A stretch of DNA of 64,000 nucleotides, from contig NZ_AOII01000046.1 of the NCBI RefSeq assembly GCF_000337615.1, positions 660 to 64,659 of the forward strand, read 5' to 3'. Each line of letters starts with the position of its first letter. Position 1 is the stretch's first letter. The DNA is from Natrinema pallidum DSM 3751 (lineage in GTDB: Archaea; Halobacteriota; Halobacteria; Halobacteriales; Natrialbaceae). A program made the position numbers and the translations under genes. The notes under the pieces are model-generated. The model had not been told where the DNA came from and searched no databases. It was given only the letters and a program-made list of their open reading frames with translations. Below are positions 53,660-62,913 of this stretch, one piece after another.

Positions 53660-54970
53660 ATGTCCGACTGGATCGGAACCGTCTTTCGGAGCGATGCGGG
53701 TTGGAATCACCTCGAAGGACTGGTCGATATCGGCAACCGGATGGCCGGCAGCGAGGGCGAACGGGAGGCCGCGGAGCTGACGCGGGACGCGCTGGCCGAT
53801 GCCGGCGCGCGAAACGCCCGACTCGACTCCTTCGAGATACAGGGTTGGACGCGGGACGACAGCGCGATTATGGCCGGCGACACGACACAGGACTGCATCG
53901 CGCTGCCGCGCAGTCCCGACGACCGCGTCGTTGCGCCGCTGATCGATCTCGGCTACGGGCTCCCCGCCGACTTCGAAGCGACCGATGTCGAGGACGCGAT
54001 CGTCATGGTTCGCAGTGACGTTCCGGACTACTACGACCGATACATCCATCGCCGAGAGAAGTACCATCACGCGGTCGAGCAGGGGGCGGTGGGGTTCGTC
54101 TACCGCAATCACGTCGAGGGCTGTCTTCCGCCGACCGGGAGCGTCGGCTGGCACGACGAGCCGATCGGTCCGATTCCGGCCGTCGGCGTCTCGAGCGAGG
54201 TCGGCGCGCGGCTCGGCCGTCGGTTCGACGGCGAGTCGATCACGGTCTCCGTCGAGGCCACTATCCAGCCCGCGGAAAGCCAGAACGTCCACGCTGAACT
54301 CGGCCCCGACACCGACGAGCGCGTCCTCGTGACGAGCCACGTCGATGCCCACGATATCGCGGAGGGGGCGATGGACAACGGTGCCGGCACCGCGATGCTC
54401 GTCGAGCTCGCGACCGCGCTCGCCGCCCGCGAGGACGATCTCGAGACTCGCGTCGAGTTCGTCGGCTTCGGGGCGGAAGAGGTCGGCCTCCTCGGCTCGA
54501 GGCGGTACGCCGAGCGGGCGGATCACGACGCGATCGAGGCGGTCGTCAACAGCGACGGGGTCGTCCGCGATCGGACGCTCTCAATCGTTACCCACGGGTT
54601 CGACGCCTTGGCCGACGCCGCAAACGAGGTCGCGGACCGGTACGATCACCCGATCGGAATCGTCCCCAAGCTCGGCCCCCACAGCGATCACTGGTCGTTC
54701 GTCAAGTGGGGCGTCCCGGGCTGTCACGTCAAGTCGGTGTCGGACGGCGCGGGGCGAGGGTGGGGGCATACCTTCGCCGACACCATCGAGAAGCTCGAGC
54801 CCCGGACCCTGCGCGAACAGGCGATCCTCCTGACCGACTACGTCATGACACTCGCTCGCGAGGACGTGACGGTCGCCCGCCGCGATCACGAGGAGATCGC
54901 GGCCGATCTCGAGTCACAGGACCTCGCCGAAAGCATGCGGATCACCGGCGACTGGCCGTACGACGACTGA
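53660..54970 (+). CDS. M28 family metallopeptidase
   Basis: 436 residues from the ATG at 53660 (MSDWIGTVFRSDAGWNHLEGLV). The zinc ligands of co-catalytic aminopeptidases are visible: TSHVDAHDIAEGAMDNGAGTAMLVE (His and Asp), GFGAEEVGLLGS (tandem Glu), VNSDG (Asp) and GWGHTFADTIEKL (His). A PA-like insertion (VVAPLIDLGYGLPADFEAT...VGFVYRNHVEG) lies in the N-terminal half. No signal peptide, so it is probably a cytoplasmic aminopeptidase. Extra upstream codons to 53567 are not peptidase-like. Confidence 0.9.
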   Translation: MSDWIGTVFRSDAGWNHLEGLVDIGNRMAGSEGEREAAELTRDALADAGARNARLDSFEIQGWTRDDSAIMAGDTTQDCIALPRSPDDRVVAPLIDLGYGLPADFEATDVEDAIVMVRSDVPDYYDRYIHRREKYHHAVEQGAVGFVYRNHVEGCLPPTGSVGWHDEPIGPIPAVGVSSEVGARLGRRFDGESITVSVEATIQPAESQNVHAELGPDTDERVLVTSHVDAHDIAEGAMDNGAGTAMLVELATALAAREDDLETRVEFVGFGAEEVGLLGSRRYAERADHDAIEAVVNSDGVVRDRTLSIVTHGFDALADAANEVADRYDHPIGIVPKLGPHSDHWSFVKWGVPGCHVKSVSDGAGRGWGHTFADTIEKLEPRTLREQAILLTDYVMTLAREDVTVARRDHEEIAADLESQDLAESMRITGDWPYDD

Positions 54971-55048
54971 GACGCAGTCGGGGCGATCGACCGCCGGCAC
55001 GCGATCGACAACCGTACGCTTTTGAGCGGGCCGTGTGAACTGACGGCC

Positions 55049-55861
55049 ATGAATGCCGCGTGGGACGGGGACGACTCCCCCGTCGTCGGCGTCGTCGATC
55101 CCGAGACGGATGCGATCGACGCTATCGAAATCGACACGGCCCTCGAGTCGGTGGTGGCCGACGTCGACGGGACGATCACGAGCGGCACGCTCGAGACCGT
55201 GCTCGCGGCGGAGCCGTCGGTGCTGGTGACGGGCGGCGAGGCGACGCTGTCGGCCGTCGCTCGCGCCGGTGTCGACACCCCCGTGGTCCCGGTCGGCCCG
55301 CTTACCGGGATCGAATCGGTCGACCGCCGGCGGCTTCCCGCCGCGATCGAGGCCGCCCTCGATGGGCGTGCCGTCCGCCGCAAACGCCCCGTTCTGGGGG
55401 TCGTCCTCGAGTCAGCGGACGGCGACGAGTGGGACGTGCCCGCGATCCGGGAGCGCGCCCTGTTCGACGTGACGCTCGTCACCGACGAACCCGCTCGAAT
55501 CTCCGAGTATAGCCTCCGGGATCGAGGGTCGGACGTCGCGACCTTTCGTGCCGACGGCGTCGTGGCGGCGACGCCCGCGGGGAGCCACGGCTACGCGAGC
55601 GCGGTCGACGCCCCGCAGCTCTCGCCGGCCGTCGACGCCGTCGCGGTCGCCCCGATCGGCCCGTTCGTCACCCAGACCAGGCAGTGGGTCCTGCCAACTG
55701 CTGCGCTGACGTTCGCGGTCGAACGCGAGGAGAGCGACGCGAGCCTCGTCGTCGACGGCCGCTCGGTCGGGACGGTCACCATCGGCTCGCAGGTCAGCGT
55801 CTCCCGCGCCGACTCACTCACGATGCTGGCCATCCCGGACGACCGACTCGAGAGCGCGTAG
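55049..55861 (+). CDS. NAD kinase-like protein with altered GGDG motif
   Basis: 270 residues from the ATG at 55049. The fold and the motif ATPAGSHGYASAVDAPQLSP...VAPIGPF match the C-terminal NAD-binding part of ATP-NAD kinases. The catalytic GGDG motif that should be near residue 63 reads GGEAT (Gly62-Gly63-Glu64-Ala65-Thr66), i.e. Asp to Glu and Gly to Ala. The protein may have reduced or changed activity, or sense NAD(P). It is adjacent to, and convergent with, nth. Confidence 0.8.
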   Translation: MNAAWDGDDSPVVGVVDPETDAIDAIEIDTALESVVADVDGTITSGTLETVLAAEPSVLVTGGEATLSAVARAGVDTPVVPVGPLTGIESVDRRRLPAAIEAALDGRAVRRKRPVLGVVLESADGDEWDVPAIRERALFDVTLVTDEPARISEYSLRDRGSDVATFRADGVVAATPAGSHGYASAVDAPQLSPAVDAVAVAPIGPFVTQTRQWVLPTAALTFAVEREESDASLVVDGRSVGTVTIGSQVSVSRADSLTMLAIPDDRLESA

Positions 55862-55899
55862 GATCGAAATACCGGTTCGCTCACCCCGCTATCCGCCAG

Positions 55900-56583
55900 T
55901 TACCAAGGGTCACCGGAGGCCAGATCGATCTCGCTGTCGCCCTTTGCAGACGGGCAGAGATCCGCCAACACGCAGTCGCGACAGTCGGGATTCTGTGCCG
56001 TACAGGTCGCTCGACCGTGATCGATGCAGAGGTGCGTAAATTCCTGCCAGCTGTCTTCGGGCACGATCTCCATCAGGTCCGCCTCGATGCGGTCGGGGTA
56101 CTCCTCCTCGGTCAGCCCGAGCCGACGCGAGAGCCGCTGGACGTGCGTGTCGACGACGATCCCCTCGACGATGTCGTGGCCGTGCTGGAGGACGACGTTC
56201 GCCGTCTTCCGGCCGACGCCCGAGAGATCGGTCAGTTCGGCCATCGTATCCGGCACCTCGCCGTCGTGTTCCTCGAGGATCGACTCGCAGGCGCTACGGA
56301 TGTATTTGGCCTTGTTGTTGTAGTACGTGATCGAGTCCAGATCCGCGGCGAGTTCGTCCTGCTCCGCGTTGGCGTAGTCCTCGGCTCCATCGTATTTCTC
56401 GAAGAGGTGTTCCGTCTCCTGGTTCACCCGCTCGTCCGTACACTGCGCCGAGAGGATCACCGCGATCAGTAACTCGAGGCGATTCGAGTACCGCAGCGAA
56501 ATCGCCGAGTCGGGATACGCCGCCTCGAGACGATCGATGACTGCCTCGGCCTGCGCCTGCGTGGTTTCGCGTGGGGTTCCCAT
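55900..56583 (-). CDS. nth: Endonuclease III
   Basis: 227 residues from the ATG at 56583 (MGTPRETTQAQAEAVIDRL). Helix-hairpin-helix LSGVGRKTANVVL includes the catalytic Lys, and GIVVDTHVQRLSRRLGL the catalytic Asp. The 4Fe-4S site C-x6-C-x2-C-x5-C closes the protein (CTAQNPDCRDCVLADLC). It removes oxidised pyrimidines in base-excision repair. Upstream in-frame codons to 56652 are not conserved-looking. Confidence 0.96.
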   Translation of the reverse strand: MGTPRETTQAQAEAVIDRLEAAYPDSAISLRYSNRLELLIAVILSAQCTDERVNQETEHLFEKYDGAEDYANAEQDELAADLDSITYYNNKAKYIRSACESILEEHDGEVPDTMAELTDLSGVGRKTANVVLQHGHDIVEGIVVDTHVQRLSRRLGLTEEEYPDRIEADLMEIVPEDSWQEFTHLCIDHGRATCTAQNPDCRDCVLADLCPSAKGDSEIDLASGDPW

Positions 56584-56801
56584 AGGAGGGTGGTGGGAAC
56601 CGGTTCGGTTTAGCGTTCGGGTTCCGGATCGGGAGCGCAGCCGGGCGGACACGATCCGCTCCCGGCGTTCGGCCCGCGACTCGAGCGCCGGGCGTAGACG
56701 GCACCGGCAGTGGCCGTTCCGGACGCGAATCGGTGTCCGGTCCCGAAGCCGGTCGGCCGGATGCCGTGAGCTTTAAGCGGGCTTCAACCACCTATGTGCG
56801 T

Positions 56802-57785
56802 ATGAAAGCCACGGCGATGGCCCACCCCATTCAGGGGCTGGTCAAGTATCACGGGATGCGTGACGATATCGAGCGACTCCCCTACCACGACAGTATCAGC
56901 GTCTGTACGGCCCCCAGCCACACGCGAACGACCGTCGAGTTCTCGATGGACCACGACGAAGACACCTTCGTCGTCGACGGCGAGGAACTCGACGGGCGCG
57001 CGTACGAGCGGGTCGAGGCCGTCGTCGAGAAGGCCCGGTCGAAGTCCGACGCCGCACACACGGTGTATCCGGTTCGCCTCGAGAGCGAGAACAGCTTCCC
57101 GACCAATGTTGGGCTGGGATCGTCCTCGTCCGGCTTTGCGGCCGCGGCGATGGCCCTGGCCGAGGCGGCCGAACTCGACGCCTCGAAGGGAGAAATCTCA
57201 ACGATCGCCCGGGTCGGGTCGGCCTCGGCTGCGCGAGCGGTCACCGGTGCCTTCTCGCATCTCCGTACCGGGATGAACGACGAGGACTGTCGCTCCGAGC
57301 GGATCCCCTCGAACCTCCACGAGGACCTCAAGATCATCGTCGGCCTCGTCCCGTATCACAAGGACACCGACGACGCCCACCGCGAGGCCGCCGATAGTCA
57401 CATGTTCCAGGCCCGCAACGCCCACATCCACGAACAGATCGCGAAGATGCGCGACTCCCTGCGCAACGACGATTTCGAGGGCGTGTTCGAACGCGCCGAA
57501 CACGACTCGCTGTCGCTGGCCGCGACGACCATGACCGGCCCCTCGGGGTGGGTCTACTGGCAGCCGGCCACCCTCGCGATCTTCAACAAAGTCCGCGAAC
57601 TCCGCGAGGAGGAGGACATTCCAGTCTACTTCTCGACGGACACCGGTGCCAGCGTCTACGTCAACACCACCGAGGAACACGCCGAGGAAGTCGAGGAGGC
57701 CGTCGCCGACTGCGGCGTTTCTACCACCGTCTGGGACGTCGGCGGTCCCGCTCGACTGTTGGACGAAGACGACCACTTGTTCTGA
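56802..57785 (+). CDS. mvaD: Phosphomevalonate decarboxylase (haloarchaeal MvaD)
   Basis: 327 residues from the ATG at 56802 (MKATAMAHPIQGLVKYHGM). GHMP fold: PTNVGLGSSSSGFAAAAMAL is the ATP loop and STDTGASVYVNTT holds the catalytic aspartate. In Haloferax the homologue uses mevalonate 5-phosphate and gives isopentenyl phosphate, which IPP kinase completes; the same is expected here. It feeds the lipid pathway with the prenyl synthase at 52457. The conserved HxIQGLVKYHG N-terminal loop fixes the start. Confidence 0.94.
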   Translation: MKATAMAHPIQGLVKYHGMRDDIERLPYHDSISVCTAPSHTRTTVEFSMDHDEDTFVVDGEELDGRAYERVEAVVEKARSKSDAAHTVYPVRLESENSFPTNVGLGSSSSGFAAAAMALAEAAELDASKGEISTIARVGSASAARAVTGAFSHLRTGMNDEDCRSERIPSNLHEDLKIIVGLVPYHKDTDDAHREAADSHMFQARNAHIHEQIAKMRDSLRNDDFEGVFERAEHDSLSLAATTMTGPSGWVYWQPATLAIFNKVRELREEEDIPVYFSTDTGASVYVNTTEEHAEEVEEAVADCGVSTTVWDVGGPARLLDEDDHLF

Positions 57786-58021
57786 GACGGAGTTTTGCTT
57801 TGCGGGCCGCCTTTGGCAGCCCTCGGCACAAATTCGATTGAAGACATCCTCCCGTCATCCCGCACACACCTATCGCGCTCGAGCCCATACGCCGACCCAT
57901 GTACGTCGTCGTCCATCGGGAACTCGTCCCGGAGCGGTTCCAGCGCGCTCGATTCGGCCGAACGAGTCTCGCTCGGTCAGCAGCGACCCGCGGCCGGCCG
58001 TGAGACGACCAGCGGACGGGC

Positions 58022-58999
58022 CTACGTCCAGCGATCCAGTCCCGTCTGCGTGACGCTCTCCTCGATGCGTTCGAAGCCGCGTTCGACCTCGCCGGCGTCG
58101 ACGCCCCACTCGTCGGTCACGTACGACTTCGCGGCCTCGAGATCCGGGTCGACGGTCGACTCGAACTCGTAGTCGTCGGTCACGTCGGGGTCCCGGAACA
58201 GCTGTCGGACGCGGTCGCCGTGTTCGACGTGGTCGCCCCGCGCCTCGAGCGCGCTCCAGAGGTCCCCGTGTTCGGTGATCGCCGAAATCGCCGTCTTCGG
58301 CCCGATGCCGGAGACGCCCTCGTTGAAGTCCGTCCCGATGAGGATCGCCGCGTCGATGAGCTGCTCGAGGGTCAGGTCGTGCTGTGCGAGGGTCGCCTCG
58401 AGATCCATCAGTTCGGGGTCACCCTTGCTCGTCAGTTGGCGCAGCGTCAGCGGCGAGCCAAAGAGCAGGGCGTCGTAGTCCTCGGACCCCACGTAGTCGG
58501 CGTCGCCCCGTTTGACCATGTGGGCGGCTTGGGCCTCGCCCTCGGCCGGGGCTTCGACGATCGGCACGTCGAGCAATCGGAGGAGGTCGCGGCTGGTTTC
58601 CTGGATCGTCGGCGTCAACCGCTGGGTTCGGGACTCGAGTTGGGCGATGGCGACAGCGTCGCCCTCCTCGCGAGCGGTCTCGAGTTGCGCCTCGTAGCTG
58701 CGGCGCTGTTCGCGCCGGGATTCGATCTCGTCGTCCTTGAGCTCTGAGGGGCCGCCGTCGAAGACCATCACCGGCGTGATGTCGTGTTCGAAGAACTTGG
58801 GCAGTCCCTGTACGATTCCCACGAGGTTGGCGACCTCGGTCCCGTCGCCGGTCGTGTACTTCGCGCTGTCGGTCCACTTGACCGTCGTCGTCAGATAGCG
58901 GTAGAGCCAGTTGTGCGCGTCGACGGCGACGGTCCCCTCGATGTCGTCGAAGGGAATCTCCTCGATGACGGCGATGTCCCGAAGTGCGGCGTTTCCCAT
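58022..58999 (-). CDS. fen: Flap endonuclease 1
   Basis: 325 residues. XPG N domain: [19 protein letters not shown] and [20 protein letters not shown] domain: [35 protein letters not shown] with the metal-binding acidic residues; helix-hairpin-helix [22 protein letters not shown]. The C-terminus QTGLDRWT is a PCNA-interacting PIP-box-like end. It processes 5' flaps in Okazaki-fragment maturation and repair. Confidence 0.96.
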   Translation of the reverse strand: MGNAALRDIAVIEEIPFDDIEGTVAVDAHNWLYRYLTTTVKWTDSAKYTTGDGTEVANLVGIVQGLPKFFEHDITPVMVFDGGPSELKDDEIESRREQRRSYEAQLETAREEGDAVAIAQLESRTQRLTPTIQETSRDLLRLLDVPIVEAPAEGEAQAAHMVKRGDADYVGSEDYDALLFGSPLTLRQLTSKGDPELMDLEATLAQHDLTLEQLIDAAILIGTDFNEGVSGIGPKTAISAITEHGDLWSALEARGDHVEHGDRVRQLFRDPDVTDDYEFESTVDPDLEAAKSYVTDEWGVDAGEVERGFERIEESVTQTGLDRWT

Positions 59000-59122
59000 T
59001 GGCCGCTCATTGGGCCGACCGGGATTTGAATCGTTGGCTTCGGCCGCCTGCGGTACCGAGTCGATCAGCGTCGATACAAATCTTTATTCCGGTTACGAAA
59101 TGAATATACACTAATTAATAAC

Positions 59123-60514
59123 ATGAATAACGCCTCGAGCCCTCGCCGTCGAGCAGTACTCGCCGGCGTCGGAACGCTACTCGGCGCGGGCGCGGGCTGT
59201 CTCGGCGCCGATCGGACGCCCGCCGCGAGCGAGGCCGACTGGCGAATGTACGGCCGCGATCCGGGCCGGACACGGTTCGTCCCGGACGCCACCCTGCCAC
59301 GGGACGGCGTCGAGGTCGCTTGGTCGCGCTCGGTCAGTGCGTCCGGGTGGCTCCCGCCAGTCGTCGCGAACGGGACCGTCTACTGCCAGTCAGCCAACGG
59401 CCTGTTCGTCGTCGACGCGGAGACCGGCGACGGTGACGTCTCCAATACCTACGGTGGCTTCGGCCGGAGCGCCGGCCCGATGGCGTTCGCCTCGACGACG
59501 GTCTACCGGGACGGCGTGTTGCTCGTCCCCTACGGTGGCGTGATCGCCGGCTACGCCGCCGACCCTGACGGCTGGCCCGAGAGCGTCTCGGGACTCGGCG
59601 ATGATCTGGCTCGCTGGTGGATCGACGATGAGGGGGTCGATGTGGCACCGCCCGGCGGATTCGGTGCGGATGCGACACTGTCCGGTACACCGGTCGTCGC
59701 GGACGGGACCGTCGTTAGCCTCCATCCGCAGGGAACCGTTTCGGCCGTCACCCCCGACGACGGCAGTGAGTGCTGGCGATACGCCCTCGCGGCCGCCAAC
59801 CCCGACGACGAGTACTCGCTCGTTCCCATCGACCACGTCGTCGACACCACAACCGGGACCGTCGTCGTGAAAGGGCGCGTCCTGGGCGGACCGGTGCTTG
59901 TCGGACTCGACCTCGTGGACGGCACTCGCCAGTGGACCGTCGGCGAGGGACGGACGCTCGAGTGGCGGGTCGAGGCCGGCAACAGCATGACGGCACGCGG
60001 CGGGACGGTCTACACCGTCGGATGGACGGAATCGGACTCGGGACGGGCGGTTCGGATCCGCGAACTCGACGCGGTATCGGGGGATCGCGGCTGGACTCGC
60101 CCGCTCGACCGCGGCGCTCACGTCGGACTCGCCGTCGACGAGACGACCATCTATCACGTCGGCACGATCGAGGCGGACGAGGGATCGGACCCGATCGGCG
60201 TCGCGGCCGTCGACCGTGAGGACGGCGCCGTTCGGTGGACGGAAACCCTCGACGACGCGCCCGGCAGTACCCTGACCGAGGGGGACCCGCCGCCGACGGT
60301 CGCCGGGGATCTCCTGCTCGTCCCTGGCAGTGCGGGCCTCCACGCCCTCGCGACGGCGGACGGCGAACGGCTGTGGACGTTCACGGAAACAGTCGGGACC
60401 TCGGGCGGCGGCGAAATCGAACGCGCCGCCCTGACGCCGGCGATCGTCGCCGGCGACCGTATCGTTATTGGGACGACACTGATGCTCTACGGGCTCGGGG
60501 ACGATGGCGACTGA
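59123..60514 (+). CDS. PQQ-binding-like beta-propeller lipoprotein
   Basis: 463 residues. The twin-arginine motif RRRAVLAGVGTLLGAGAGC ends in a lipobox (GAGC), so it is a Tat-exported lipoprotein. Several PQQ-type propeller blades are visible: LFVVDAETGDGD, TVSAVTPDDGSECWRYAL, LVGLDLVDGTRQWTV, IGVAAVDREDGAVRWTE, LHALATADGERLWTF. It is probably a surface scaffold or binding protein; no cofactor use can be deduced. The start is preceded by AT-rich DNA (ttattccgg...taattaataac). It overlaps the next gene by 11 bases. Confidence 0.85.
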   Translation: MNNASSPRRRAVLAGVGTLLGAGAGCLGADRTPAASEADWRMYGRDPGRTRFVPDATLPRDGVEVAWSRSVSASGWLPPVVANGTVYCQSANGLFVVDAETGDGDVSNTYGGFGRSAGPMAFASTTVYRDGVLLVPYGGVIAGYAADPDGWPESVSGLGDDLARWWIDDEGVDVAPPGGFGADATLSGTPVVADGTVVSLHPQGTVSAVTPDDGSECWRYALAAANPDDEYSLVPIDHVVDTTTGTVVVKGRVLGGPVLVGLDLVDGTRQWTVGEGRTLEWRVEAGNSMTARGGTVYTVGWTESDSGRAVRIRELDAVSGDRGWTRPLDRGAHVGLAVDETTIYHVGTIEADEGSDPIGVAAVDREDGAVRWTETLDDAPGSTLTEGDPPPTVAGDLLLVPGSAGLHALATADGERLWTFTETVGTSGGGEIERAALTPAIVAGDRIVIGTTLMLYGLGDDGD

Positions 60515-61361
60515 CGACTCCGATTCCGACACCGTAACCGAGGGCGAGACGAACTCGGAGCCACTCGTCTCGAACCTCGGGGCCGGTCCCGGTCTCAGGT
60601 CGATTCTCGCGACCGCGTTCGCCCTGCTCCGCGGGCGGCCATCGCTGGCCATCCCATTCGCCGTCGCCGGCGCGCTCGGAGCCACAAGCACGGTCGCCAG
60701 GCTCGAGTCGCCCTATCCAGTCGGCCTCGCCCCGTTTCCCGAGGGCGGCCTGGTCCGGCTCTCGCTGCCGTTCGTCCCGCGGCTCGAGCCGACGGTCGAG
60801 ATGAGTCCCGCGATTCTCACCGGAATGAAACCCCGGTTTCTCGTCTCCTTCGTCGGTTGGCAGGTCGCGATAAGCGCCGCGACGGCGGTCGCGTTCGCCG
60901 GCTGCCTGTGGCTGGCGGACGCCGACACGGACGGGGTCACGCCGCCGCTCGATCGGGTCGCCTGGCTCGTCGCGTACGTCGTCGTCATCGATAGCGTCCT
61001 GTTCGGCGCGCTGTTCCTGTCGAGCCCGGCCAGTGCTGGCGTCGGACTCGCACTCGTGGCGCTGTTCACGCTTGCTCCGTTCCTCGTCTGGCTGTTCGTC
61101 GCTCCCGCAATCATCGTCGTCGGCGGGAAACGACCCATCGCGGCCGTGATCGAGAGCCTCGACTACGCGGTTGCGAGTCCCGGCACCATTCTAGCGATAC
61201 TGGTCGGCCTCGGCTACGTCGGCTACGCACTAACCGGCGTTTCGCGGCTCGCGTCGTCGACGACCGTCGGAGCCACGCTGGCGCCCGTCCTCAGCGCGAC
61301 CGTCACGGGGACGGCCCACGCCGTCGCGGTCACCGCGCTGTATCGGATCCGACTGCAGTAG
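60504..61361 (+). CDS. Multi-pass membrane protein of unknown function
   Basis: 285 residues with about six membrane helices (PFAVAGALGATSTV, SFVGWQVAISAATAVAFAGCLWLA, WLVAYVVVIDSVLFGALFL, GVGLALVALFTLAPFLVWLFVAPAIIVV, TILAILVGLGYVGYALTGVS, and a last one before LYRIRLQ). The central FVAPAIIVVGGKRPIAAVIESLDYAVASPG resembles the repeating unit of DUF7544/glycerophosphoryl-diesterase-like membrane proteins, but I do not rely on that. It is co-transcribed with the propeller lipoprotein. Confidence 0.7.
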   Translation: MATDDSDSDTVTEGETNSEPLVSNLGAGPGLRSILATAFALLRGRPSLAIPFAVAGALGATSTVARLESPYPVGLAPFPEGGLVRLSLPFVPRLEPTVEMSPAILTGMKPRFLVSFVGWQVAISAATAVAFAGCLWLADADTDGVTPPLDRVAWLVAYVVVIDSVLFGALFLSSPASAGVGLALVALFTLAPFLVWLFVAPAIIVVGGKRPIAAVIESLDYAVASPGTILAILVGLGYVGYALTGVSRLASSTTVGATLAPVLSATVTGTAHAVAVTALYRIRLQ

Positions 61362-61374
61362 CCGCGCTATACAC

Positions 61375-61974
61375 TCACTCACAGCCGATCTCCAGCGGAT
61401 CGCACCCTGCCCGCGACTCGAGGAACTGCTCCTCCGCTTCGGAGAGGTCACGGTCGCGGTACTCCTCGAGACCGGCTTGGTACCGCTCTCGATCGGTCCA
61501 CGCCGCGGTTTCGGGATCGTCCGGCGTCGGATACTCGAGGATCAATTCGGCGATCCCCGTCGTCTTCCCGGTGTAGGCGAATCCCGTTCGGTAGAGCGCC
61601 TCGTAGGCGAAGGGGTTGTTGACGGCGATCCGAAGCCGGTCGTAGCCGCGTTCGACGGCGCGGTCCCGAACCAGCCGACAGAGCCGAGGGCCGATCCCCT
61701 CGCCGCGGCGCTCGCGGTCGACGGTCACATAGCGCAGCCACAGGGTGTCCTCGTCGGTCCGATCCGCGTTGAACGCGACGGCCGCGACGAGCCGGCCGTC
61801 GGCCGTCCGCGCCACCGCCTTGCCCGTGTTCGTCATGACGAACTTGCCGGCGTAGCTGAACCGTTCGTGATCGAGTCGGAGTTTGGGGCCGTCCGGTGGC
61901 CACGCGAGCAGTTCGTACTCCACGGGAGTGCTTCGCGAGCGAGCCACTACAATGCACGGGATCGAACCGTCCAT
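61375..61974 (-). CDS. GNAT family N-acetyltransferase
   Basis: 199 residues. RYVTVDRERRGEGIGPRLCRLVRDRAVERGYDRLRIAVNNPFAYEALYRTGFAYTGK carries the acetyl-CoA loop (R-R-G-E-G-I-G) and the beta-5/alpha-4 part of the GNAT fold. The extended N-terminus (YELLAWPPDGPKLRLDHERFSYAGKFVM) and C-terminus (YQAGLEEYRDRDLSEAEEQFL) are haloarchaeal. Acceptor substrate unknown. A GTG at residue 18 (VEYELLAW) is an alternative, perhaps better, start. Confidence 0.85.
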   Translation of the reverse strand: MDGSIPCIVVARSRSTPVEYELLAWPPDGPKLRLDHERFSYAGKFVMTNTGKAVARTADGRLVAAVAFNADRTDEDTLWLRYVTVDRERRGEGIGPRLCRLVRDRAVERGYDRLRIAVNNPFAYEALYRTGFAYTGKTTGIAELILEYPTPDDPETAAWTDRERYQAGLEEYRDRDLSEAEEQFLESRAGCDPLEIGCE

Positions 61975-62042
61975 CCGTCCTGAGATGCCGGTCTGCTAAC
62001 GTAACCAACCCTTTTGGACCCGTTCGTGGTACCGATGGCACG

Positions 62043-62591
62043 ATGAGCGGCGACTCCGAAACGATGGCTGCAACCGGACTCAGCGGCCACACCGACTGGC
62101 TCGTCGGCGGTGCACTGGGCGGCACGATCGGCGCGGTCGCCTTCGGCATCGTCATGTGGCTGCTCGATCCGAACGTGCTCTCGGCCGCGATCCCCGCGAT
62201 ATACGGCCTCGAGCCAGTCGGACCCCTCGGCTGGGGGATTCACGTCGCCCATGGGATCGGTCTCGGGGTCGTCTTCGGCCTGTTGATTACGCGGCCCCTG
62301 TTTCTCGGCATTCTCCGGAGCGACGCCGAGACGGACGCACTCGCCCGAACCAGCCTCGTCGTTCGAACGATCGCTGCCGGGTTCGTCTTCGGGCTCGTCG
62401 TCTGGGCGGTCCTCCCGCTGCTCGTGGTTCCCGTCTGGATGGACACGTTCGGCGGTAGCGGCGGGGCCAACGCCCTCACGTCGGCTGTCGCGGGCAGTCT
62501 GTTCGGCCACCTCCTGTTTGGAACCGTCCTCGGGGCCGTCTTCGCGGCGACCGTCGACCTCCACGACAGAACGGCCGAAATCCCGTTTTGA
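62043..62591 (+). CDS. Multi-pass membrane protein of unknown function
   Basis: 182 residues from the ATG at 62043 (MSGDSETMAATGLSGHTDWL). Four to five membrane helices; WLVGGALGGTIGAVAFGIVMWLL and WGIHVAHGIGLGVVFGLLITRPL contain a histidine pair, and VWAVLPLLVVPVWMDTFGG lies in the middle. I do not recognise the family. It lies on the strand opposite to the GNAT gene, sharing its promoter region (61975-62042). Confidence 0.7.
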   Translation: MSGDSETMAATGLSGHTDWLVGGALGGTIGAVAFGIVMWLLDPNVLSAAIPAIYGLEPVGPLGWGIHVAHGIGLGVVFGLLITRPLFLGILRSDAETDALARTSLVVRTIAAGFVFGLVVWAVLPLLVVPVWMDTFGGSGGANALTSAVAGSLFGHLLFGTVLGAVFAATVDLHDRTAEIPF

Positions 62592-62644
62592 ACCACTATG
62601 GGACCGCGACCACGATCGAAAATCTAATTTAAACACCGCTTCCG

Positions 62645-62680
62645 ATTGCTGTCGCTCGCGAATTTGCTCGCGACAGCAAT
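62645..62680. terminator. 11-base hairpin abutting tRNA-Gly 3' end
   Basis: ATTGCTGTCGC (62645-62655) and GCGACAGCAAT (62670-62680) are perfectly complementary with a 14-base loop. The right arm includes position 62680, the tRNA-Gly discriminator base, so the trailer of the minus-strand transcript would fold back directly onto the tRNA end. It may act as terminator or affect 3' processing. Confidence 0.5.
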
Positions 62681-62750
62681 GCGCGGACCGGGATTTGAAC
62701 CCGGGCCATGAGCTTGGAAGGCTCAGGTCCTACCACTAGACCATCCGCGC
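62680..62750 (-). tRNA. tRNA-Gly (TCC)
   Basis: Acceptor strands GCGCGGA and TCCGCGC pair. D-arm GGTCTAGTGGTAGGACC, anticodon stem TGAGC/GCTCA with loop CTTCCAA (anticodon TCC) and T-arm CCCGGGTTCAAATCCCGG are complete. Discriminator A is at 62680; CCA is not encoded. No intron. Confidence 0.96.
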
Positions 62751-62913
62751 TCATCTCCGTTTTTCCGTTCCATGTTTAAGGCTCTTCCTTTTCCGATCGA
62801 TCCTCGGCTAGCGATTTCGTCTCGGTCCCGTTGCCGCACCGAAAAATAGCGGGTCGGTCGGTATCGGTCACTCCGCGATAAGCGAGTGATCGCCGTGACG
62901 ACGATATTGGACG

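Noticed and set aside
57900-58003. 34-codon frame after mvaD (MYVVVHRELVPERF...)
   Set aside because: Very short, no motif, overlaps the 3' side of the fen region and lacks a clear promoter.
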